64,000 bases of DNA. It comes from Rubripirellula tenax. GTDB taxonomy: Bacteria > Planctomycetota > Planctomycetia > Pirellulales > Pirellulaceae. The position numbers were made by a program, and so were the translations under genes. The DNA lies in contig NZ_SJPW01000004.1 in NCBI RefSeq assembly GCF_007860125.1, forward strand, positions 789,178 to 853,177. The letters run 5' to 3'. The notes beneath the pieces were generated by a model. That model had not been told where the DNA came from, did not search any database, and saw nothing but the letters and a program-made list of their open reading frames with translations. Positions 26,264 to 36,424 of the stretch are shown piece by piece. Numbering within the stretch: the stretch's first letter is position 1; each line of letters opens with the position of its first letter.

Positions 26264-27231
26264 TCGCTTTCTCCAATAAAATCATCTGCCATCGCGTTCG
26301 TCTGGTTCGGGATTCGATCTGTGCTTTGACCGAAGGTAGGTATCCAGAGGCGAATCCTCCGCTGGTAGTCGTTGTATGCCTCATCAAAGCGTGATCGCAG
26401 GTCCGCTTCTTCGACCGGACGCACTGCGATGTGCCACAGCACAGCACCGGCCAACGAATAGACCAGCACCGAGTAGCTGCCCAAGTACCAGCCAACGGCG
26501 AGGCCTTGCACGATGCCCGCGACCGCCATCGGATTTCGCACGAAGCGGTACGGTCCCGCGATCACCAACTGAGGTGCCGTTGCGGTCGGTAGCGGCGTTC
26601 CGTTGCCGTGTGTCGCCATCGTGACGCCGCTCCACAGGCCAAGGCACGACGCCATCGCAAACAACCCGATCGCTGCGGGCGTCTGCAACGTATGCTCGAA
26701 TCCGTCCATGCCGCAGTGGCTTTCCAGTTCAACAACCCCCATCGGCAGCACGAAAAGGAAAACGCCCCAGAATATCACGGTCTGTCCCAGCGTCCAAAAT
26801 ACCGCCTGCCAGCGCCGCATCGCAGTCACACGAATCGTCGCTGGCGATTGATCGGTCTTTCCATGAATCGTCGCCATCGCAAGCGATAACCCCGCCATGG
26901 TGACCATCATCGACGACGCAATCCAAGCCTCACCCGTTTGCATACTCGTCGCAATGCAAACCAGCGTCGGATACCAAGTCACCATGGCAACGCCCCACAC
27001 CACATTGCCAGCCCAATCACGTCGCTGCAAGACTCCGGTCGCCGCGATGATCGAACCGGTAATGATCAAAACAAAATCGGCGAGCCAAAACGACAACAGC
27101 GATCCGGTCGGCCAATCGCCCGGTTGAAACCACTTGACGCTCGGAGGGTATGCAATGAGCAACATCCACCACGCGGCCGTGCCGATGGCTTGGATCAAGA
27201 AGTAGCTCGCGACGATGGAAGCTGGTCTCAT
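26260..27231 (-). CDS. Isoprenylcysteine carboxyl methyltransferase-like membrane protein
   Basis: 323 residues with about seven membrane segments. The C-terminal motif GPYRFVRNPMAVAGI followed by EEADLRSRFDEAYNDYQRRI is the signature of ICMT/PEMT-type integral membrane methyltransferases. The substrate in bacteria is uncertain, for instance a lipid or a thiol. The gene overlaps the PhyH start by four bases and the phosphatase gene stop by four, so this is a host operon of at least four genes. Confidence 0.8.
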   Translation of the reverse strand: MRPASIVASYFLIQAIGTAAWWMLLIAYPPSVKWFQPGDWPTGSLLSFWLADFVLIITGSIIAATGVLQRRDWAGNVVWGVAMVTWYPTLVCIATSMQTGEAWIASSMMVTMAGLSLAMATIHGKTDQSPATIRVTAMRRWQAVFWTLGQTVIFWGVFLFVLPMGVVELESHCGMDGFEHTLQTPAAIGLFAMASCLGLWSGVTMATHGNGTPLPTATAPQLVIAGPYRFVRNPMAVAGIVQGLAVGWYLGSYSVLVYSLAGAVLWHIAVRPVEEADLRSRFDEAYNDYQRRIRLWIPTFGQSTDRIPNQTNAMADDFIGESE

Positions 27232-27572
27232 TCGCTTAACTTCGTCTCAATGATTGGCTCCGCGGCCGACCGGATTAACTCAACCAATTCGTCATCCATA
27301 AACTGGTAGTCGTCCGGAATGTCCAGCACATGCATCGGTTTGAACTTCGCTTCGCCAGGAAAGTCGGCCAAGATTCGTTGCCGATGATTGTCTTCCATCA
27401 CCAGAATCACGTCCGCCCAAACGATGTCGTCCGAACGAATCGTCTGCACCGCCGCCTTCGCCGTGCCGCGCGAACGAACAGACACACGATCATCACGTCG
27501 GTAAATCGCCACCGCCGTCGGACTCCGCCACTGGTTCTTGCTGCACACGAACAGAACGTTGAGTCGACTCAT
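27228..27572 (-). CDS. Low-molecular-weight protein tyrosine phosphatase-like protein
   Basis: 114 residues from ATG 27572. LNVLFVCSKNQWRSPTA carries the C-x5-R loop (C10, R16) of the LMW phosphatase fold. It belongs to the short COG4551-like branch, which is smaller than classical enzymes. Phosphatase activity is likely but not certain. It is coupled to the dual-specificity phosphatase gene two bases upstream. Confidence 0.8.
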   Translation of the reverse strand: MSRLNVLFVCSKNQWRSPTAVAIYRRDDRVSVRSRGTAKAAVQTIRSDDIVWADVILVMEDNHRQRILADFPGEAKFKPMHVLDIPDDYQFMDDELVELIRSAAEPIIETKLSE

Positions 27573-27574
27573 GG

Positions 27575-28156
27575 TTAGCTGTCTTGATTCTTGGTCCACG
27601 ACTGTACAAAGCCTTCTTGCGATTCGTTTTCTGGTGCTTTCCAACTCGCTCGTTCCACGTCTGCTTGACGCAACTGTGTCAGCAAACGCAGTACGTTCTC
27701 GGGCGACGCAAGACCATGTCGTTGGAGCCAGCAACAAATCGCCGATCCCGTTCGCCCCATGCCGCCGAAGCAGTGAACATAAACGGGACGATTGGCGGCG
27801 AGCGAAAGGTCGATCGCATCCAGAATGCTCCGCATCCGATCGACCGACGTAGTGCCGCCGTCTGGAATCGGAAAACGAAGGTGTGCGATCCGGTCGTTCT
27901 GCTCTTTAGCGAGTCGCCGCAGTTCGTCGTCGTAGCGAACGAATGGCACGCCGGAATTGTTCGTCTCGTTTTCTTCTTGCAAATTGATGAACGTTCGCAT
28001 GCCAGCGTCATATAGCGACTCAATCCGCTGGCGATGATCCGCTGGATCCGGGCGACCTGGATAGGCACCCGCAAGCAGCCGATCGTCGATCACCCAATAC
28101 GTGCGGTTACACGGCGTCGGCTTGGATGGGTGGGTGAACGTGAGTGGGATACTCAA
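27575..28156 (-). CDS. Dual-specificity protein phosphatase
   Basis: 193 residues. The active-site loop HCFGGMGRTG (C129, R135) and the N-terminal WVIDDRLLAGAYPG pattern are those of cyclin-dependent-kinase-inhibitor-3-like or DSP phosphatases. It is the first gene of the phosphatase-methyltransferase-dioxygenase group. The gene at 28223 diverges from it, across a 66-base gap that must hold both promoters. Confidence 0.87.
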   Translation of the reverse strand: MSIPLTFTHPSKPTPCNRTYWVIDDRLLAGAYPGRPDPADHRQRIESLYDAGMRTFINLQEENETNNSGVPFVRYDDELRRLAKEQNDRIAHLRFPIPDGGTTSVDRMRSILDAIDLSLAANRPVYVHCFGGMGRTGSAICCWLQRHGLASPENVLRLLTQLRQADVERASWKAPENESQEGFVQSWTKNQDS

Positions 28157-28222
28157 TCGAAGTCTCCAGTGGAACGCGGTAGACTGACAGCTTCACGCGG
28201 CCAGTTAGAAAAGGAAAACATC

Positions 28223-29215
28223 ATGACTTGGTTCACAAAGCTTACCGGAATCGAGGAAGAATCGCCTGAGCAGGTTCGCCGCGAATTATCCATCGACGGC
28301 GATCAGATCGTCTGCCCCAATGGGAAACGGTTTGCGTTCGGACGTTTGGAGACACCGAAGCTGTCGGAACTTCGCCAAGTAGTCTCGCAGCTTCACGTTC
28401 GGGCGCATCCATCGACGATTTGCGAACACGTCGGCGACGTTCGCCAGTTGCACGCGGACTCGGCCAATGCCAACGCGTTGTTCCAGGTCGCGTCACAATT
28501 CAACCTGTTGGAAATGACCGGGCCATCGGTCACGCCCGAACGTGGCGTCGGCATCTATGAGAACGACCCAACGCAAGGCCCGGCGTGCGCGATTGCGTGC
28601 GGAGCCGGCACGATCTTTCGCAACTACTTCGCACCGGTCGGCGATCGCATCGGCCAATCCGCCGACCATCAAATCGACTGTTCCGCCGACCTCGGACAAG
28701 AGCTCGGCAACCAAGACAGCCAGCTTTGGCAGATGCAAAACGGCTACCTCTTCCCGTCCGATTCCGGCCTTCGCCAGATTGCCGATCGACTGCAATCAGC
28801 AAGCGAATCGGAACTGGACGAGCTTTGCCGTGAATTGCGGATCGGTCTGCAATGGCAAGCCGACGTGACGCTTCCCGGTGCTGAGCATCGCGTTAGCCAA
28901 GCGTACTGCTCCGCGCTGCCAGTCGCCTACGGTCGCCAGCGCGCCGAGTTGTGGACAGACTTCGCCAAGCTGATCCTCGACGCCGCCTACGAAGCAACAC
29001 TACTGGCGGCCGCCATCAACGCGTCACGCACCGGTGTCAACGTCGTCTATCTCACACTGCTCGGCGGCGACGTGTTTGGCAACGACGACGCATGGATCAT
29101 CAGCGCGATCGAAAGAGCGTTCGTTGAAACGAAGTCGCATGGACTCGATGTACGAATCGTCTCTTTCCGACATTCCAAACCTGCGGTCGCAGAACTCATC
29201 AATCGCGTCAGATAA
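28223..29215 (+). CDS. Conserved hypothetical protein with macro-domain-like C-terminus
   Basis: 330 residues from ATG 28223, with AAAGGAAAA upstream. The N-terminal half starts WFTKLTGIEEESPEQVRRELSIDG, a pattern I have seen in conserved proteins of unknown function. The C-terminal segment VVYLTLLGGDVFGNDDAWI resembles the ligand loop of macro domains, which bind ADP-ribose. ADP-ribose binding is an inference. A close homologue of known function is not recalled. Confidence 0.68.
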   Translation: MTWFTKLTGIEEESPEQVRRELSIDGDQIVCPNGKRFAFGRLETPKLSELRQVVSQLHVRAHPSTICEHVGDVRQLHADSANANALFQVASQFNLLEMTGPSVTPERGVGIYENDPTQGPACAIACGAGTIFRNYFAPVGDRIGQSADHQIDCSADLGQELGNQDSQLWQMQNGYLFPSDSGLRQIADRLQSASESELDELCRELRIGLQWQADVTLPGAEHRVSQAYCSALPVAYGRQRAELWTDFAKLILDAAYEATLLAAAINASRTGVNVVYLTLLGGDVFGNDDAWIISAIERAFVETKSHGLDVRIVSFRHSKPAVAELINRVR

Positions 29216-29386
29216 CAGGATCGCATCACCTACAACCAAAGCTGCAAACCGCAGACGACGTTCGCTGGTCTCGAGTCGGAGCCAAGACCGTGCGGTGGAG
29301 ATGAGCCACTGCATTTTTCATTCGAGAAAGTCTAGGCTTTGGGCGAAGCAAATCGTACCCAACCAAAACTAGCGGAAAGTACCGAA

Positions 29387-29686
29387 ATGAAAGTCATCGT
29401 TGATCTGTGTGTCGTCCCGATGGGTGTTGGCGTCTCGGTGGGCAAGTACGTCGCTGAATGCCAAAAGTTGCTGCAAGAGGCTGGGTTGAAACACCAGCTA
29501 CACGCCTACGGCACGAACATCGAGGGCGAATGGGATGACGTCTTTGCCGCGGTGAAGCGTTGCCACGAACGTGTTCACGAAATGGGCGCTCCGCGAATCA
29601 CCACGAGCATCAAAGTCGGAACCCGGACGGATCGCGAGCAGTCGATGCAGGACAAAATCGACAGTGTGACCAAGATGGAAACTTAG
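29387..29686 (+). CDS. MTH1187/YkoF-type thiamine-binding family protein
   Basis: 99 residues from ATG 29387. VIVDLCVVPMGVGVSVGKYVAEC, LHAYGTNIEGEWDDVFAAVKRCHE and PRITTSIKVGTRTD are characteristic of the MTH1187 (DUF77) family, ferredoxin-like proteins proposed to bind thiamine. It stands alone. Confidence 0.85.
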   Translation: MKVIVDLCVVPMGVGVSVGKYVAECQKLLQEAGLKHQLHAYGTNIEGEWDDVFAAVKRCHERVHEMGAPRITTSIKVGTRTDREQSMQDKIDSVTKMET

Positions 29687-30068
29687 ATGCTCTCCGCCTA
29701 ACTTTGGGTTAGCCGTCGCATCTGACGAAGGTGACGCTCCGAAGTCGGCCACCGGTGCGCACAAACTAGTCGCCAAAACTTGCATTGGTCTCCACGACCT
29801 ACAGGAAATCGCAGATCCTGAAATTAGCTTATTCATACGCACTTCGCGAGGCGAGTGGCAAGCAATTGGCTAAGGAAATCCTCGGCGAATTCTAAGTTCG
29901 CTGCCCGTACACTATCGTTGTCCGGAGCGTCCAAACGATGCCGTAGCCAGATTCACTATGGTTGTTGGGCCGTAGATGTCACGACCAAACGGAAACGCTA
30001 GAATGCAGCGAACTGACCAAGCCTGGAGGTGACTTGCACAGTCCATTGTCTTCTAGGCCAACGAATCT
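29687..30068. other. Gene-free stretch, 382 bases
   Basis: I see no credible coding frame, terminator or repeat here. It marks the change from host-like genes to the lower-GC nuclease/ATPase operon, so a boundary of a transferred segment may lie inside. Confidence 0.5.
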
Positions 30069-31964
30069 TTGCATCAACTTTTTCGTTTTCTTAACCTCGT
30101 GAGGCGACACGCATTGCAGGAATCTGGACACTATTCGATTGCTGGATTCTTTTTCCAGTTGCTCGCTTCAGCGGATGATGCTCTGAAGCTTTATTTCGCG
30201 AATACAGATCCAAACGAATTGTCCGCTGTCTTTACCTTGGAGAAACTTGGCCAGGATGGAATCATCTCGTATCCCAACAACCATCGCTTGCGGATGATTC
30301 AGTACAAGTACTCAAGTACCGGAAAAGAACTTGAGCCGACTGATCTCCGAGATATTTTGATTGCTTTCCGCCGTAGCATTTTGGCTTCCAAAGTGCCGCC
30401 AGCCGATATCGACTGCTATTTGACGACGAATCGACCTTTGTGCGAAGCAGCGAAGAAGTGGTTCGAGGGAAACTCTGCGAAGAAAATGACAGGGCACCAA
30501 TTCAGAGATCTTTTGCACGATGGAATCAAAGCCAAGACCAAAAAAACGCTTCCGTTCACCAGATTTCATCCTGTATTTAATTGCTTGAAATACGATCGAC
30601 GCGACTTAAACAAAGTTAAATCCGAAATCGAGTCAGTGGCCAACAGCCACGGGATGAAGGAACACGAGTTAGCGATTGGCATCAACAACCTGATCGGACT
30701 GCTAACCGTAATTGCATCCTCCACCACGCGCGACTTAAATCGTCAGCAACTGATTGAAGCTCTCGTTTGCCGCACAGACCCCCTGAGTTTAACCTGCGAT
30801 CGGTCAGCCGAAATTCAGAAGAAAGGAGTTCTCCTTTTCAAAAAGATGCAAGGTGCAACCGAAACCACACTTCATCGTGGCATTGTGTCAGAGATTGCGA
30901 AAGCGGCTGGGCTGCACCCATTCATTCTTGTCAAAGGTGAAGGAGGCTGCGGCAAAACCGTGACGGTCTGTGATTCGGCTATCGAAAATTTGAGAACGAG
31001 GGGTGTTCCGCCTGGTTTTGTTCTGATTGTCAAAGCCGACCAACTCAATCGAACCTCCGTGCAAGATGCGGTACGAAGCTGGCGCAACCAGGACGAGAAC
31101 CCGGATCAACTTGCGTGGGATGAGACGATGAAGCGATTGGAGAAAGCCAATTCACAGCGGCCAGTTTTGACACTGTACATCGACGGAGTCGATGAACGGC
31201 ATGGTCGGCAAGGGTTGCCAATCAAGGCTCGCAATTTTCTATGCGAACTGATTTTTGCGGCGACAGAGTCGATCCGTGATGGAATGCCCACTTTCAGTGT
31301 TGTTGTTAGCTGTCGTAGAGAGAGTGAGTTGAGCGATCTTGGTGTCGGCGGTTTTCCATTTTCGGAAAAGCCATTCCCATTCTCGGTCTCGCAGTTTACC
31401 AATGGTGATCTGTCCAGACTCGCAGGTGAACTCAAAAGTTGTCCCCGTGCCGGACGCCGGATCAGGGACCACCTCTCCACACGACAGACGACACACGGCG
31501 TAGCTCCCTCAACCGAAAAACCGGTTCATTTAGATCGAATTGACATCATTCGCCACCCCGTATTTTGGCGATGCTTCACCCTAATGAGCGTTCCCGAGCA
31601 ACACTCATTCTTGGACGGCACTGCCGAATCACGAGACGCGATTGCACTTTCGTACGTCCGTTGGTTCTTCCAAAAAGTATCCGATCGCATTGGAGATCTA
31701 CCACTCAACGCGGCTCAAGTTGCGATGAAGGAATCGGCTAAACGCTTTCTTACTGGCAACCCATCTCGGGAAGCTGATTTGAATGACGACTGGCTTGCTC
31801 CCTGCGATGCCGTCAAGTGTCCTCCGACCCACCAGATGCCGATCTTTGATGAAGCAGTGTCCGCCGGTCTAATTGAGCATGAAAGAGGCGGTAACAATCG
31901 AAAGTGGCGGTGGAATCGTCCTTGGCTGTGCGAGTATTTTGCAAGGGAGAGTATCAATGGCTGA
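30069..31964 (+). CDS. Putative defence protein: PD-(D/E)xK-like nuclease fused to STAND/NACHT-type ATPase
   Basis: 631 residues from TTG 30069, the first possible start after a stop at 30054. Residues ~15-110 start with ESGHYSIAGFFFQLLA and reach D63 and Q78-x-K80 (MIQYKYSS), a QxK variant of the PD-(D/E)xK nuclease fold like Cap4-type effectors. Residues ~284-500 are a P-loop NTPase, Walker A GEGGCGKT (290-297) and Walker B LTLYIDGVDER (368-378), typical of STAND signalling ATPases. A C-terminal helical part follows. The stop overlaps the next gene start by eight bases. The design suggests an abortive-infection or restriction system, with the partner as sensor. No characterised family matches by eye. 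Confidence 0.7.
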   Translation: MHQLFRFLNLVRRHALQESGHYSIAGFFFQLLASADDALKLYFANTDPNELSAVFTLEKLGQDGIISYPNNHRLRMIQYKYSSTGKELEPTDLRDILIAFRRSILASKVPPADIDCYLTTNRPLCEAAKKWFEGNSAKKMTGHQFRDLLHDGIKAKTKKTLPFTRFHPVFNCLKYDRRDLNKVKSEIESVANSHGMKEHELAIGINNLIGLLTVIASSTTRDLNRQQLIEALVCRTDPLSLTCDRSAEIQKKGVLLFKKMQGATETTLHRGIVSEIAKAAGLHPFILVKGEGGCGKTVTVCDSAIENLRTRGVPPGFVLIVKADQLNRTSVQDAVRSWRNQDENPDQLAWDETMKRLEKANSQRPVLTLYIDGVDERHGRQGLPIKARNFLCELIFAATESIRDGMPTFSVVVSCRRESELSDLGVGGFPFSEKPFPFSVSQFTNGDLSRLAGELKSCPRAGRRIRDHLSTRQTTHGVAPSTEKPVHLDRIDIIRHPVFWRCFTLMSVPEQHSFLDGTAESRDAIALSYVRWFFQKVSDRIGDLPLNAAQVAMKESAKRFLTGNPSREADLNDDWLAPCDAVKCPPTHQMPIFDEAVSAGLIEHERGGNNRKWRWNRPWLCEYFARESING

Positions 31965-34900
31965 GCAAAGCCCCGAAGCGATGGAAGCGCAACATCCTTT
32001 CGATCAACGATTGGAATCCGCGAATACATTGAACGAAGTTCGACAACTCTTTCTTGATGTTTTCGAGGCACGAGATGCTGTCGGGTGTGGTTACGCCATC
32101 CAATATGCCAACTCGCTTTGCTCTGCGGCGGCCAGTGCGACTCGTACTCATCCCGAAGTCGTCAGCGAGATGATCGACCGGCTAGTTCTACCGTTTGTTG
32201 AGTTAAAGAAGGATTCGGATGATATGTCGTTGCGGTTTTCGATCGACCAAGACTATTTGCGAAAGAACATCAGCCAATGGATTTACCAATACTCCTATGA
32301 CGAGATGTGTCTGGTTCGTGAGTCAGTGTTGACCGTCTTAGAGGAGAAACTGCGAACCAAGCCTCAAGATTGTTTTTTCTGGTGCATCTCCCGGATTGGT
32401 TACCGAAATTCATCAGTCGCAACGTTACTTTGGAAGATGGCTAACGGCAGTGGCCAACATGCGGCGATCGCAGCGAGAACGCTGATCGCGACTGGACTCG
32501 ACGAAGCGGAGCGTGATCTGATACTCGATCGAGTCCAATCCAAAATGGGGAAGGCGCAATTCGTAGAATTAGCCGAGTTGGCGATCCAGGAAATAGTGGG
32601 CCCAAAGCGAATGGATATTGCCATGCTTTTCCTTAAGCACTCATTTCGCCAAAAGGAAAGTAAGCGACGCTTGGGACAAGGTTTAGCTATCAGCGTCGTA
32701 ACGCGGGCAGTCGACCGATGTGACGACGACGCCAAAACCCATGATGAAGTTTGGGCGTTGCTGAGCAAGCGTGGAAAGGAAGTCTCTCAATCCAGCGAGT
32801 ACGGCTTCCGGTGCAACTCAGCGCAAGTCGTCAATGACTATTTCGTTAGCTTTGCCGCAGAAATGCAACAAGACAATGCGGAGCGTGGTCACCTCAACTA
32901 CATCTACCTGTCGCGGTTGCAAGAGTTTGTAAAGCCCGCTCATCTGCGAGGGTCGCGAAAATTCAAGAACCAAGAGGTAGCCGAGTGGTTGGAGAAAATC
33001 GCAGATCGTGACACAGGTCACCGTGGGCAGTTCACAACGACTAGCTCGGAACTTAAACCTTTAGCGATGGCGGCGTTGCTGGAATTGGGCTTCCAACCGG
33101 ATCAGGCGTTTATTGCGAACGCGGTAGCCGGTGAGTCTAGCGGTTTCGTTTCACAGGAAGTGGCTAAGCTGCTCGCTTGTAGTCGCATCAGTGAACTACC
33201 TCGCGAGATTCTCGACCTTGTTAGCGAACGTCCTGCTGTCAATGTCGAAGTCCAAAGCGACGACACGGCTGACGATAGAGCTGAGGATAGCGAGCACTTC
33301 TCCCGGCAGTTGGGCTTAATCGAACTCACTCAGTCTTGTCGTAGTCGCAACGCATTTGAAGCGATGTTGGAATTCGGCTTCACTTATGAAGGCCGGGTGC
33401 TAATGGCGACTATTGACGCGCTCAGTGAATTGGCAATCGCGAGGATCGAAGAAGGTGATGATGACGTTGCAGAAGTCCTGCTGGAAAACGCGCAACATGG
33501 TGGTGACAGGATCCATCGTGAGACCGCCCTCTCTGTGTTTTGTCGGCTTTGCTGGAGTGGGTATGTACACGGCAGCCAGTTGAGTGATTTGGTTCGGTTT
33601 GCTCAAGATGAAGAAATCGAAGCGCATACCCGAGGCGAAGTTCTCGAAGCGATTGCGAGAACGAAGTTCGACGTTTCTGAAAGTAGCAAAACGGAACTCT
33701 GGTCATTGACGAATTCGACGGACGAGACTCTCCGTTGGCGTGCCTTCGAGGTCTTTATCATGAGGGACTGGCTGGACGAGAACTCAGAGCGGGTGCTGTT
33801 GGATCGAATCCAGTTGGCGTTTACGGAAGGTCAGCTAAATGTTGCCGAACCGGAATCGCTGATGGGTTGGCAGGCTTACTTGCTCGGTGTTCTTTACCAA
33901 CAGGATTTCCAGCGATTTGCCACCGCAGTCTCGTCCGTGTTCCTTCAGGCAAGAGCGGATGTTTTTTATCAACTCATCCGTCCAGTGCGACGAGTCGGCG
34001 ATACCAATCCGGCGAAAGTTATCACTGCTTTGGCGTCGAGAATTTTGTCGCTCAACACTTCATACTCGACCGACACAGGTTTATTTTCAGTGTTAGCGGA
34101 ACTGTCGCCCAATCTTTTATTGGATTTTGTTGGCTCCGCAAGCTGGCAGGACTGGAGGGTCGAAGGCAGGGCTGCTTTGTGCGAAGCCGCAGAGACAGTT
34201 CTACGTCAGTTGCGGCCTCGCGACACGCTAGGATGGATGCTCCCCTTCATTAAAGACCCATCGTTTCAGGTTCGTCGATCAGCGTACCGCGTACTGTCAA
34301 GGATTGATCACGAACAACTTTTTACGTCCTGTCGGTTGTGGGCTGGCAGCAAAGATCGCGAGTGGGAACGGCGTTCAGCCGAGTCAACGGAGTGGCTCCC
34401 CACAAGTCTATTCTCGGATGACGTGCTCCGCTCAATGGAGTTTCAAGGGCACCGAGAACCAGCCGTTCGAGACGCGTTTGATGGCGTACTGCTTCGTCGG
34501 CGACAGAGACAATGGACGGAAAGTTATACTGAGAAGCTCTTTTCGCTTTGCCGAAGTGAATCGTTCGATGTTGGCGAAGCACTACGGCTTGCGAGGGCGA
34601 TCGCGAAACTTGGTGATGACGCAACGTTAACGCAAATCAAACAGTTTGTCGAATCATCAGCACTGTCGATTGGTGCAAGAAACATACTCAAACGAGCCAA
34701 AAAACATCTCGAAAAACAGTGGAAACAAACCACGGCAAAGTGGCCCGAACCGTGGTCGCATGAAGAGGGGGAAATCGACTTGGTTGACGGTCTTTTTGTC
34801 TTGGAAGATGGCACCAAAATCAGCGGCACAATGACGTTGTGGCGAAACCACCGCTACGACCAATCTGAAAAATACTCATGGGGCGGGGTCGCCGTGGACC

Positions 34901-35511
34901 TATCGGGCAAGCTTGGGTTTCATCGCAAGAGCAGAGAAGTGCGCCTTGAAATCGCTGGTCGTCCGACCTCGGAGATATTGATTGGGAACGTCCAGTCCAG
35001 TTCTTGGAAAGGAACAGCAGTTCAATTCCACGGCCAGTCCGCGTATCCAGATCGCCCTTTAGCAACAACGAGGCAATCGGCCATTTTTGATCAAGTGGTC
35101 AAACTCTTTGGAGAAATGGAACTTGGCTTGACGTCGGAACAAACCGATCGCGTCGCGAACCGAATTCAACCGATTTTGGAAGCGTCTGACTTAGCCGCCA
35201 TGCTGAAGCCCAACGCGAGTCAGTCGGAACGGAGTCTGCTTCATCAGGAAGTTGGCACGATCCTTCATGCGATTGGAAGAGAGCTACGAGACATTCCAAT
35301 GTGCGGAATCGTCATGTGGCAAATTGCTAGTCGCCTGTTGGCGTTCGAGTCGCTCGAACTGCGGCTAGTACCGTCTGAATTTGACCGGTTTGTGGCCCTG
35401 GTGACTGACGAAGATGAGAATCCGCCAGATGAATTGCTGCTTTGGCTACGCCAACATGCGATGCCCAGTGACAGCGCCGAGATCTCTGCCCAAAGCTTGC
35501 GCAACGATTGA
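31957..35511 (+). CDS. Large repeat-type partner protein of the nuclease/ATPase (HEAT-like)
   Basis: 1184 residues from ATG 31957 with AGGGAGA upstream. The body (residues ~1-950) is a long run of paired amphipathic helices with repeated patterns such as PFIKDPSFQVRRSAYRVLSRI and IEAHTRGEVLEAIART, typical of HEAT/ARM-like superhelices. Residues ~960-1070 are a beta-rich domain (LVDGLFVLEDGTKISGTMTLW), followed by a final helical part. It starts inside the ATPase stop, so the two are made together. It could be the recognition or scaffold subunit. No enzyme motif is seen. Confidence 0.7.
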   Translation: MAEQSPEAMEAQHPFDQRLESANTLNEVRQLFLDVFEARDAVGCGYAIQYANSLCSAAASATRTHPEVVSEMIDRLVLPFVELKKDSDDMSLRFSIDQDYLRKNISQWIYQYSYDEMCLVRESVLTVLEEKLRTKPQDCFFWCISRIGYRNSSVATLLWKMANGSGQHAAIAARTLIATGLDEAERDLILDRVQSKMGKAQFVELAELAIQEIVGPKRMDIAMLFLKHSFRQKESKRRLGQGLAISVVTRAVDRCDDDAKTHDEVWALLSKRGKEVSQSSEYGFRCNSAQVVNDYFVSFAAEMQQDNAERGHLNYIYLSRLQEFVKPAHLRGSRKFKNQEVAEWLEKIADRDTGHRGQFTTTSSELKPLAMAALLELGFQPDQAFIANAVAGESSGFVSQEVAKLLACSRISELPREILDLVSERPAVNVEVQSDDTADDRAEDSEHFSRQLGLIELTQSCRSRNAFEAMLEFGFTYEGRVLMATIDALSELAIARIEEGDDDVAEVLLENAQHGGDRIHRETALSVFCRLCWSGYVHGSQLSDLVRFAQDEEIEAHTRGEVLEAIARTKFDVSESSKTELWSLTNSTDETLRWRAFEVFIMRDWLDENSERVLLDRIQLAFTEGQLNVAEPESLMGWQAYLLGVLYQQDFQRFATAVSSVFLQARADVFYQLIRPVRRVGDTNPAKVITALASRILSLNTSYSTDTGLFSVLAELSPNLLLDFVGSASWQDWRVEGRAALCEAAETVLRQLRPRDTLGWMLPFIKDPSFQVRRSAYRVLSRIDHEQLFTSCRLWAGSKDREWERRSAESTEWLPTSLFSDDVLRSMEFQGHREPAVRDAFDGVLLRRRQRQWTESYTEKLFSLCRSESFDVGEALRLARAIAKLGDDATLTQIKQFVESSALSIGARNILKRAKKHLEKQWKQTTAKWPEPWSHEEGEIDLVDGLFVLEDGTKISGTMTLWRNHRYDQSEKYSWGGVAVDLSGKLGFHRKSREVRLEIAGRPTSEILIGNVQSSSWKGTAVQFHGQSAYPDRPLATTRQSAIFDQVVKLFGEMELGLTSEQTDRVANRIQPILEASDLAAMLKPNASQSERSLLHQEVGTILHAIGRELRDIPMCGIVMWQIASRLLAFESLELRLVPSEFDRFVALVTDEDENPPDELLLWLRQHAMPSDSAEISAQSLRND

Positions 35512-35514
35512 CGC

Positions 35515-35856
35515 CTACGCGGCTCTTTGGTTGACATTCAGGAACTGATTGCCACGAAGTGCTACTGCTAGTTGCGTTCGCTGAAAATCTGCGACGCAAG
35601 CATACCCCGTGTCAAAGCGATTTTGCCAAGTGTGCCTTCGATCCTCTGGAAGTCTCGCCAGTGCAGCATCGAGTTCGCCCTCAGAAACCAAAAGGCTTTC
35701 CTTCAAAACATTCGATCTTTCTGGCAACGCAGCGAGAATCGCGTCGCGGTAATCACAGAATCCTGAGTATTCAGTTGACTCAATATCTTGCTGCCGCATT
35801 GTGACCGTACTCCCCAGAATTGGTTGGAAACCTATCAGTGAATAGACGATCGCCAA
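35515..35856 (-). CDS. Possible small membrane-anchored hypothetical protein
   Basis: 113 residues from TTG 35856, though the true start is unclear. An N-terminal hydrophobic stretch (AIVYSLIGFQPILGS) preceded by basic codons reads as a signal anchor, and the rest (DAILAALPERSNVLKESLLVSEGELDAALARLPEDRR) has protein-like composition. It converges on the repeat-protein gene with a three-base gap. It may be a degraded gene. Confidence 0.4.
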   Translation of the reverse strand: MAIVYSLIGFQPILGSTVTMRQQDIESTEYSGFCDYRDAILAALPERSNVLKESLLVSEGELDAALARLPEDRRHTWQNRFDTGYACVADFQRTQLAVALRGNQFLNVNQRAA

Positions 35857-36424
35857 GAGCCACGTCCAGGCCAGTCTTCGGTCTTTTTGCTATCGCGGCA
35901 TTCGGACTCGATGGATTTGGTTCATCGAGTCGTGTTACATGGCGACACTAACCGAACCATCCCCGAGATCGGATAACGAACGTCCAGTGCCTGGCGACTT
36001 CGTCGACACGGGGATTCAATTTACCGTCCCAATTAAGTGCCGAAAATTGTGCAAAAAATGGGACGGGGGTAAGATTCCGGCTTCACGGAGGTAGTCGGCT
36101 AACAAACGCGACTCGCACCGGTGGCCGACACCGGAAACTCCGGCTTCATCGACCAGAGCTAAGTTTTACTATTGTTAAGGTCGCCAGCGAATGTCATGCA
36201 CCGCGAAGGGCTCGATCCCAAACGCTGCCCAAGTCGCTGGCTTCGCTCGCAAAACATGTAGAGAAGCCGGAAATCACTTCGCCCGCTACTCGGAATCCGA
36301 ATCTTCGCGACTGAAACTCGTAAGCTCACCCCGAGGAAATCGCACTCGGAGTGATTTCCGGACAGACACTAGCTACTTTAACGCGACACTTGCTGCGACA
36401 ATTGGGCAGTCCGAGACGCTGGCG
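35857..36424. other. Gene-poor stretch
   Basis: No convincing gene. The weak frame through 36191-36370 has shadow-like composition. Coding-like composition begins only near 36370, leading into the fragment at 36425. Confidence 0.4.
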
